Shown in pieces: positions 55,861-64,000 of a stretch of DNA of 64,000 nucleotides. The position numbers and the translations under genes were made by a program. The DNA lies in NCBI GenBank assembly GCA_035236585.1, contig CP141137.1:9998327-10062326 (forward strand), given 5' to 3'. Positions within the stretch are counted from its first letter, which is position 1. Each line of letters opens with the position of its first letter. Below the pieces are notes generated by a model, which did no database searches, had not been told where the DNA came from, and saw only the letters and a program-made list of their open reading frames with translations. The DNA is from Warburgia ugandensis (Eukaryota; Streptophyta; Magnoliopsida; Canellales; Canellaceae).

Positions 55861-57746
55861 CAATTATAGAGGCAATATAACTCTGATCGATGTTTTGAAA
55901 GAATAGTTGCGCTCGTATTGATGATGTGGATATAATGGTACTATAAAAGTTAGGATTAGAGGACTATTTACTATGACTATAGCCTAAAAACTAGAGAAAT
56001 CTCATAGATTTACATTATCAAAGATGACCAAGCCTCATGAATTGATCCTTAAAAGGTGTTAGGAGATTAATACCTCAAGAGCAACCCTGCATTACATGTA
56101 TCCTTCCTTGAATTATAAGATTTGACCATTCAATTACACGATCTGGATAACGTAAAAGTCATTGAATTCAGTCTCACCATTAAATAGTAGATCTATATAT
56201 GAGATCTAGCCTGAAAATGCATTAAGCAAGGATCTATGATCTTAAAAGGCAGATCTAGCTGTTAATCTATAAATCTAATTAATAATCTATAAAGGATGGA
56301 AAATGATACTTGAATCCTTATTATCAATTAATATTCAGGGTTTCACAAAGGTGACTTAGGGTCGAGTAATGAAGAATGCGATTTAAAAGATATCGGGGTA
56401 GGTAGTCTGATACTACTAAGTTTTCAATTGCATTCCAAACCCTAAGTGATTTACTTGACTTTATTATCATATTTAGTATGCTTTTTGAGATATGATGTTC
56501 TTATACAAGCATGCAGAATTGTCGTCATGATTTATGGACTTGATGCATTTATTGGCAAGAATAGATTTTATGCATTGCTTGCATGTTTTGAAAATAATTA
56601 CATAAATTGCCTAATTTATGATGATTGAGATTTGGATAATCTATATATGCTTTTTGAGCTATTGAGCCTGGTGGGCACTATGCTGAGAGGTTGTTTATAT
56701 ACGGGGTTGGCCTCCGGCCTCTACCACAAAAAGTGGATGGTATCGCTGCTAAAATGACATTGTCCCTTCCTCGACTGCTGTGGTAAGCAGGGATGACTAC
56801 TGGAGGTGTTCATGGCACCCTTTCGAGGACATATCTATAGTTGCCGTGGAGGGCTATGTTGGGTGGTCTCTAGATACTGGAGACACACGATTCCAAGTGG
56901 GCAGATCGCCGAATGAGGCAGCCTGTGGTGGGAACAAAACCGAAAGACCATGTGCATGATATCTATAGGGATGCTATCATTTGCTTTGAATGATTACTAT
57001 TTTAATAGTTTCATGATTATTATATTTGACTTGTTGGTTTGATGTGTTTGCCGAGATCTTCTTACCTGGGTTGATCGATTACAACTTTATGATTTTAGTC
57101 ATATTTATATTATGGCATACTAGATTTTAGTAAAGCAATCAATAGTTATATCGTTGATTTTTGGATTTTGATAAAAGCTTCCCTGATTGAAAATGTGCAA
57201 ACAAGCTTATGATTTATACATAAAAATGTATGTATACACAAAGAGAAATTGCATGATGTTTCACATGAAAAGCTTCTTTTGACACTATGTATGTTGCATG
57301 TCGTGTTTTCAAATTAGTGGTATCAGATCACCTATTGAGTATGAGGAATACTCACCCAAATATATTATTTTACAGATTAGCTCCAAAAAAGATTAGAAGA
57401 AGCATCAGAAAATGTTAATGCTACGAACAAGTGAATAAAGAGAAGACAAGTATAAATGTAAGTATATGATCTACCCTTTGGACATGTATCTGTAATTACT
57501 ATAGTTGGACTGCGAGCTGTGATTGGATAGACTTGGGAAGACATTTATGATTGCCGTAATTTTAAAAACTACTTTGCTTGTCTTGAAAGCAAATGACACT
57601 TGGGGTTTTCAAAATGAATTTAAAATAAAAGATTTTTTCGATGTATTGCATTGTTTTTCTAAAAGTGTTTCCAAATAGGGATCGATCCCACATTAGGAAT
57701 TAGTTTTGCATTTAAAAATGCATGTGAAAACTCAGGTCATCACAGT

Positions 57747-57759
57747 TGGTATCATAGCC
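57747..57759 (+). promoter_or_regulatory. Primer-binding site of the gypsy-type element
   Basis: TGGTATCATAGCC, one base from the tRNA-Met site TGGTATCAGAGCC, directly after the LTR. Confidence 0.75.
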
Positions 57760-58621
57760 TAGTTTTATCCTTTCATAGCCAGTCTTGCATGTCCAAAAGT
57801 CATATACGAAGAATAAGGAATAATATTAGATCATTAAGAAGTACACCATAAATAAATAGGTGAAAAGGAGATAGATCTAGCAAATACTTAGGTATTGGAT
57901 GGCTCAAATTCTAGCAAAAAGCTAGGCTAACATACTTAGGGGATAAGGATTGTTGTGTAGTAGTGCAAATAACAAAATTAGCATATGAGAATAAGATTAT
58001 GATGAGAATGAGGAATGAGAATACAAGATGATACTAGTGGAATCTTTAAGAGATAACTCTGACTTGTACTAGATCAATCGAAGTGAGAATCCAGAAGAAC
58101 TTAGCTTAATTCTGAATGACTTAATTGGAACTTTATGAGGAGTAAATGGCTATCTTATAATGACAACTTGAGTATAATGGAGTATATCAGAAGATGAGTA
58201 CAATAATTGATATATTATGTGATCAAGAGGAATATACCATGAATATGATAGGGGAATGTAAAAGATTGAAGTTGTGGAGAATGACAAAGAATTTGATTAT
58301 AATAGAGTTACTAGAACATTTGGATGATAATCTATAGAAGGGATGATGGATTTGTAATAATAGATTGATCATGACTTATAAGGGAAGTATTGTATGAACA
58401 AAATGTCAATGAAATTGTTAAAACACTGTGTGATCTTATTGAAGAATATAGACAATTAAGGATTTTGATGATATTAGAAACATTTAACATTTTTTCGGAA
58501 GTATTAAGTTTATCAAGATTAATGTGTGGATGTGGTATTGATTATATGCAACCAATCAAATGGAGACATTGATCTAAGTGGACAAAAGGAGGATGCTGAC
58601 TAAGGAATAATAATAATAGGG

Positions 58622-58666
<45 letters not shown>

Positions 58667-59550
58667 GAGAGAGATATGTAACTACAAGTGTTTGATGGAT
58701 GTTGAACAGTCAAAATAAGAAGATCATGCTTTATTGAGGACAAAAAAGAAAAGAATAGAATCAAAGATCTTTCATCTTGAGTCATATTACCAAATGAAAG
58801 ATGAATCATTCCAGTTTGAGGGAATAAGAGTAGTCGAGTTGATGATATTATGGTAACAGAATATAATAGAGATAAAGCAGATGAAAATGCAGACTTTGAG
58901 TAAGGTATCGAATTCAAGATAGTGTATTGCAAGAAATTTTCCAAAGAAGGATTGTGATCAACTAGGAATTAAATTCTACAATTAGTTCGATACTTATATC
59001 AATTGTTGAAATTAGAATTTTATTAGATCCATTATTTTACGAGAAAACACCAGTGATGGGAGAAGTTGATAATACCCTACATTTCCATTATATGATTAAA
59101 TGAAGTTATAGTGAAAAGGAAATAAGCAATGATAATGACTTGTCCATTTGTGCTTCAACAACTAGAGTACCATTAAGGATCAACTTGATGTCTTGATATC
59201 ATAAAGGAGAATTGGAAGAGCAAGTATCTTGAGGACATTATTTAGTAATAGATTTAAGTGTCATTACCTTTAGGGTCATGTTGATTGAATTAAGGTATTC
59301 CAACCATATCTAATTAACCATGATAGCATCTAGTAGATAGTAGCCTAAGTTATGAGGAATGTTACGGGTACTTAGACATGAGTTTTTCCTTAAAGGAAGT
59401 CAATTGATTTTTCTAAGTCATTTGAGGATCTAAAAGTACAATAGATTCAATAACAACTGAGACAGAGATGATATTATAAGACATTTTTCTAAAAATTTCT
59501 TTTATTATTCAAACGAAATTAAGGTAGAGAGATTGAGCTGGATAGATTTA
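57760..59550 (+). mobile_element. Decayed internal region of the gypsy-type element
   Basis: AT-rich, purine-rich plus strand with no frame above about 60 codons and no domain I can name. Position after the primer site implies old gag-pol sequence. Confidence 0.4.
58605..58667. repeat. (AAT)n microsatellite
   Basis: AATAATAAT units with one GGGAT interruption at 58619. Confidence 0.93.
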
Positions 59551-59714
59551 TGGATAATATAGAATGATTTTCAATGAACCGTCCTATATTCAATTACTAT
59601 ATGTAAAACCCCACTCCTCCCACTTGAAAAATTAAAAAAAAAAAGTCCCTTATCAGATCAAAACCCAAGATAATAATTATAATAATAAGAATAATAATAA
59701 TAAGAAGAAGAAGA

Positions 59715-59716
<2 letters not shown>

Positions 59717-59782
<66 letters not shown>
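59717..59782. repeat. (GA)n microsatellite, about 33 units
   Basis: Pure GA run after an AAGAAG stretch; 120 bp before an equally long TC run. Confidence 0.95.
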
Positions 59783-59785
<3 letters not shown>

Positions 59786-59897
59786 TGCATGCCCCACCTC
59801 TGCCACTTGACACAAGGAGAGAGAGAGAGGAGAGAAGAAGAAGAGAAAAGACAGAGAGTGAGGGAGAATGCATAAGTGCCCCCATATTCCCCATCAC

Positions 59898-59901
<4 letters not shown>

Positions 59902-59977
<76 letters not shown>
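59902..59977. repeat. (TC)n microsatellite, 38 units
   Basis: Pure TC run, complementary to the GA run at 59717-59782. Confidence 0.95.
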
Positions 59978-59980
<3 letters not shown>

Positions 59981-60024
59981 TTTCTTAAGTGCATGTGCGC
60001 ATGCTTCTATTTTTTTGGAGCATT

Positions 60025-60560
60025 TTGTGCATGCTTTTCCACTTAGTTAATCAATGGAAAACTCTAAGTTGATTGTGCTAGAAATGGGACATTAAGAATA
60101 AGGAGATCCAAGTCTTAGATTTTTAATTTTCATTCAAAAAGACATCCAAGTAATAGCTTAAATTTTGCTACTTATTGTTGTTTGTATGAATAGTAATAAT
60201 ATCTTGGTCATGTACAAGAACACTTTATGCATGATTTTTCTTTTCATTAATAAATAAAATTCTCTAAAATTGATCATAATAGATAGAGGACATTGAGAAT
60301 AAGAAGACCCAAGTCTTAGGTTTTCAATTTTCCTTTAAAAATACATCCAATGTATTGTTTAAAGTTTGTTACTTTTTTTATTTGTGTGAACAATAACACT
60401 ATTTTGCTTATGTTCAAGAACACATTGTGCACGATTTTTGACATTGTTAATCAATGGAAATATGTAAAATTGATTGTGCTAGACAAAGAACATTGAGAGA
60501 AAAAAAAGACCCAAGTATCATATTTTCAATTTTCATTCAAAATGGCATCCAATGTAGGGT
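60025..60560. repeat. 200 bp tandem repeat, about 2.7 units
   Basis: Units start at 60025, 60225 and 60425. Each carries TGTGCATG/TATGCATG/TGTGCACG, then TTAATCAATGGAAA-type and AATTGATYRTRCTAGA-type words, GACCCAAGTCTTAG and TTTTCAATTTTC. The period is 200 bp in both steps although the units differ at many positions. Confidence 0.75.
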
Positions 60561-60634
60561 TTTATAAGAGAGTTTTTCAAAACCATCTTATGTTTTCATA
60601 GTTTTATCAGATGACTTTTGAAAAACCATCTTAT
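60555..60634. repeat. CACTA-like subterminal palindromes
   Basis: AGAGTTTTTCAAAACCATCTT and CTTTTGAAAAACCATCTTAT repeat and invert here. Related words appear at 59555-59585 (TGAACCGTCCTATATTC) and in WSD1 intron 5, so 59550-60634 may be a non-autonomous CACTA element. Confidence 0.4.
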
Positions 60635-63600
60635 TGTAACATCCCAAATTTTCAAGCCTTTATTAAATTTTTGTTGGAAAGTAGCAAAATTTCCTTGTTA
60701 TAGAAATCATTATTAGAGTAATAATATATATGTAATTTTAAAATTCATCAATGTATTTTCGAGAGTTATGGTAAAACCTCCACATATATGTAAGATAATA
60801 ATCTTCTAACCTATGAACGGTTAGAGATACATGTTATAGGATCATCTATATTGTCACAAGTAAAGTTGTACAAGTCATACAAATAATTACTACAATTCAT
60901 ATTAGTCATCAAGCATGTCAACAAAAGTTTAAGCTATATACAATATCTCAAAATGTAATCATGCACATGGATTATAACAAAAGGAACTACACTTAAATCA
61001 TAATCTTCTCATATATAAGCGAATCTAGGTACTTTCACATTCCCTATATCTCTCAATCTCGAGCTAGCAAAAGTATCACCTGATATGTTGGTTGTAGGGG
61101 GTGAGCAAAACAACAACTCATAGTAGAGTGAAAAACTAATACAAGCTAGAATGCCTAAAATAGAGCACACAATATAAAAAATATAAGTATATGTCTATCG
61201 AATATCTTTGAAAAGCATAATCCACATGGGAGATAAAGATCTATAATGATAGATGGTTTCAAATCATTCATAATGTTCAAAGGAAGTGAAAAATCTATCA
61301 AATCAATGTGCTCAAAATAAATGATGCTAAATCAAGGTGCATAGCCTCAATTTGCAATGCACAAATCCATGCTCACATCATTTTGAAAAATTGATCGTTC
61401 CATATTACAGTGGCATACAGTCCTACCACCAGGGACAATCAGTGGCGTATCATCCTACCACTAGGGACCATTAGTGGCATATTGTCCTATCACCAAGGAT
61501 TATCAGTGGCATATCGTCCTACCACATGGACCAATGGTCTGAATTCTGGATAATGATTGGCGTGCCTAGCATGGTAACAAACACACAGACACCTATGCTC
61601 GTAGGGCCCTACCATCACCCAGTGGCAATTACGGTGGCCTCTATGTCTACTCATTGATACTTACACAAACCATGACTCATTGGACCTCATAGGGGCTACC
61701 CAGATACCTCTCAAAGCACTTTCCCATGAAAAGGTACTCCTACTACCCTCCGTCTCCATCGCATGGCTGGTATTAGTCTTATCTTAGACCTTAGTGGCCA
61801 ACTAAACCTCCTAGCATATGGTCTCTACGACTTATAGTAGCACGTATTACGCTTGCCTCTAGGTCTAATTGTCTCCCTAAGCATGTTAGCCTTCGAGTCT
61901 TATGGTACTTGTAGAGCACCTATTGAGCGATCCGAGACTTAGGGCACTCCAAGAGTAACTTCCTAAAACATTGATGAAATTCATATCCACAAGGACTTAT
62001 AGTTGTTTGTGGAGCGCCTGTCTAAGCATAGACAAAATCTAGATCCATTAGGACTTATGGCCACTCTTAGAGTGCATGCTTAAACCATCAATGAAATCCA
62101 TGATCATCAAGGCTTACAAGTCCTCATAGATCACTTGCCTCAGTATCAACAAAATCGTGTCCATCAAGGCTTATGGCTACTCATAGTGCTTGCCAAATGT
62201 AGCGATCAAATCCATAATCATTAGGATTTACATCTCCTCATAGAGCGTCTACTTAAGTATAATAAAACCAAAACCTATGGCTCAAAAAGAATCCAAATCT
62301 CATGGCTCACCATTACACTAGTGGTGCTTGCCAAGTTTCAATGAAAACAATGTTTTTGGTCATTAGCCCAATCCACAAACCCGCTGGTTCAAATAATGGA
62401 AATCGCTAAATCATGAACATGATAGAGTGTCATGTACTGCCATCTTATGTCTGGTAGTGTGAAGTATTTAGTTAATCTAGTTCTCAACTTATGGTGTAGT
62501 CATTTAATTGGTGTTGCCCTCTACATAGTATTAAGAGCTAGATGTCTTATTACAAGAACACATATTTTTAATTTCATCTCTAGTCTTATGGTTATTATGT
62601 ACTATGCCAGGTCATTATTATTTTCATGCCTTACTTAACACTCCCTTAGTGCTTATCATGAGGTTATCATGTTTAATAAATATCTCTTAGCTGGTTCGTC
62701 CTTAAAGTTATTAACTATAGCCAACTTAGGTTTGGACTCGAGGCATAATTAAGTGCTTTAGCCTCTTTTCAATAAATATCATGAGCAAGTTGAATGTCAA
62801 GTTCCAGATGAGTTATTATTTGGTGCTTGGGTATAAGTGCCTTGAGCTATTGAAGCTAAGGCATAATGGGCTAAGTCTTTTCATGTGTCATGCCCCTAAT
62901 AACTAAGTTAGGGGTTTTCAAGTATTTTTGTGTCTTAGTCGCATGTAATTGAGCCTAAATGAGTTTGCAAGTGAAGTTCCCTTAATGGTTCCACTTGGTT
63001 TTCTAAGAGTTTTAGGTTTTCAACCTAAGGGCAATTCTGTAATTTCTTTTAATTAGGATAGTACCTATTTTTCCTTCTAAAATTTTCAGCTTAGTGATAG
63101 TTTCTCATTTCTTACATTATCAAAAAATGTTCAATTAGTGGTGATCACTTTTGTTTTTAGAATTTCGGCCTAAGGGCAATTTGGTAATTTTTCCTACTTA
63201 TAATAATTACCTTTTGCCCTTTACTAATTCGTATTTAAAAGTGGTTTTACATTCTTCATATCATTATTAAGGAGGTTCATTTGTGGAACTCATATTCTAA
63301 CTTGAAAAGGTTTAAATTTTAAAGATTTTTCTTTGATTGGAATTTTGAAATTCCTAAATTTCCCTATAAGTGCAAACTTTACACATTAAGTTCTCAAACT
63401 GGAATTCTATGGAACTTGAAATTTCCAATCATCTTCTCCACTCGACTTTTTCAGCAACCAGGGCATATACAAGCATTTAGAAAATTTGATGCCCTTTAAT
63501 GTTTGGCTTTTCAAAATTTCCAATCTTTCATATAGATTTTCATTTCCCTCATCCTATTTGTTAATTTGAACACCTAAGGTTTGATCAGATTTGTCAAGGC

Positions 63601-64000
63601 ATCATTTCTTGTTCTTCACGAACCATGTAGAAGATCCCTACATTTCAAATATTAAGTAACATTCTCATTTTAAATTTCATAGCAGAGGATTTCCCTAAGG
63701 TTATTAACAAGTTGGGATTTAAGGTTTCCATGTCTCATGCTAGGAGGGAATGCCACATTTCTTGCACACGTGTAGAAAACGGTGCTATTAAACCCTGTTG
63801 GAGCTCCCTTACCAGTACCCAAAAGTAGCGATTTTTGGGGAGAATTCATCTGGAATTGATAGTTGGATATGTGTTCTTGAAAATCCCTATTTTACTTCAT
63901 TTTATTTTGCATTAATCCATGTGATCATAGGTGGGATTTGGGTTCCATGCTTGCTTGTGTGTAGAAAAATTGGGTACACCTAGTCCTTGTCCCTGTTTGT
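60635..64000 (-). mobile_element. LTR of a gypsy-type element, continues off the right edge
   Basis: The plus strand begins TGTAACATCCCAAATTTTC, the complement of an LTR end GGGATGTTACA. Internal words near 61085 (GGTTGTAGGGGGTGAGC) read as the usual CTCACCC motif only on the minus strand. No primer site lies at 60634, so this edge is the LTR 3' end of a minus-strand element. No domain is seen up to the window edge. Confidence 0.5.
61409..61536. repeat. 32 bp tandem repeat, four units, inside the LTR
   Basis: Units of 32 bp starting YAGTGGCRTAT and carrying CCTACCAC.AGGGACCAT, with a few changes each. Too diverged and spacer-free for a CRISPR. Confidence 0.8.

Larger units (their letters stand above)
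54841..57744 (+). mobile_element. LTR of a gypsy-type element, start truncated
   Basis: The end CTCAGGTCATCACA is followed by a tRNA-Met primer site, so this is a 5' LTR read on the plus strand. Words typical of long chromovirus-type LTRs occur in order: ATGGAGTTCGTATGACCAAG (55130), a TATA box CTATAAAAAAG (55289) and CACCTATTGAGTATGAGG (57326). The expected TGT start is absent. The left part probably was lost at the junction with the copia region near 54840. Confidence 0.65.

Noticed and set aside
55421-55869. Long frames on both strands (131, 90, 82 codons)
   Set aside because: The block is GC-rich, so stops are rare in every frame. It lies inside an LTR and matches no protein.
59597-60050. 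Open frames over the GA/TC runs
   Set aside because: They are pure simple-repeat translations (Ser-Leu or Arg-Glu).
61409-61536. CRISPR-like regular repeats
   Set aside because: Units are directly adjacent without spacers, diverged, and in plant LTR sequence.

Overview
The window is nuclear DNA from a flowering plant with a large, repeat-rich genome. The evidence is GT-AG introns, plant-only protein families (DUF1639, heavy-metal-associated HIPP proteins, WSD1-type acyltransferases), about nineteen copies or fragments of the angiosperm SINE family Au, Ty1/copia and Ty3/gypsy-type LTR sequences, and MULE, hAT and Tourist-like DNA elements. The species cannot be fixed from the sequence. Most of the window is non-coding.

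Four real genes are visible. (1) The first exon of an AMSH-like ubiquitin isopeptidase lies on the minus strand at 632-745; the rest is off the left edge. (2) A three-exon DUF1639 gene lies on the plus strand at 7436-8520; its last exon is one codon plus the stop. (3) A complete seven-exon WSD1-like wax ester synthase/diacylglycerol acyltransferase lies on the minus strand at 20431-25766, with transposon remnants in introns 2 and 5. (4) A second, divergent DUF1639 gene lies on the minus strand at 39062-39997 and has the same three-exon plan. There is also a broken HIPP (two HMA domains) at 28301-28946. It sits between about 160 bp inverted repeats that look like Mutator termini, so it is probably cargo of a Pack-MULE.

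Layout. 1-1.3 kb: AMSH 5' end. 1.3-6.2 kb: MULE-like inverted repeats and Au SINEs. 7-8.6 kb: DUF1639-A. 8.6-20 kb: SINEs, foldback MITEs, a Tourist-like MITE and LINE 3' ends. 20.4-25.8 kb: WSD1-like gene. 26-30 kb: an exact inverted copy of part of WSD1, a SINE, the Pack-MULE and a LINE RNase H remnant. 31.2-35.9 kb: a 4.7 kb solo LTR inserted into a MITE. 36-45 kb: DUF1639-B, more SINEs, a LINE remnant. 45.4-54.8 kb: two degenerate copia internal regions in tandem with very short LTRs. 54.8-64 kb: gypsy-type LTR sequence with a primer-binding site, long inverted GA/TC microsatellites, a 200 bp tandem repeat and the end of another LTR.

I see no new protein-coding system. The most unusual signals concern mobile DNA. 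Two insertions of only the 30-36 nt tRNA-like head of Au SINE carry perfect 13 and 19 bp target-site duplications ('tailless' insertions). A 213 bp inverted copy of WSD1 exon 4, intron 4 and exon 5 is identical base for base, about 0.8 kb upstream of the gene. The HIPP-carrying Pack-MULE is the third. The genes show no functional linkage to each other.
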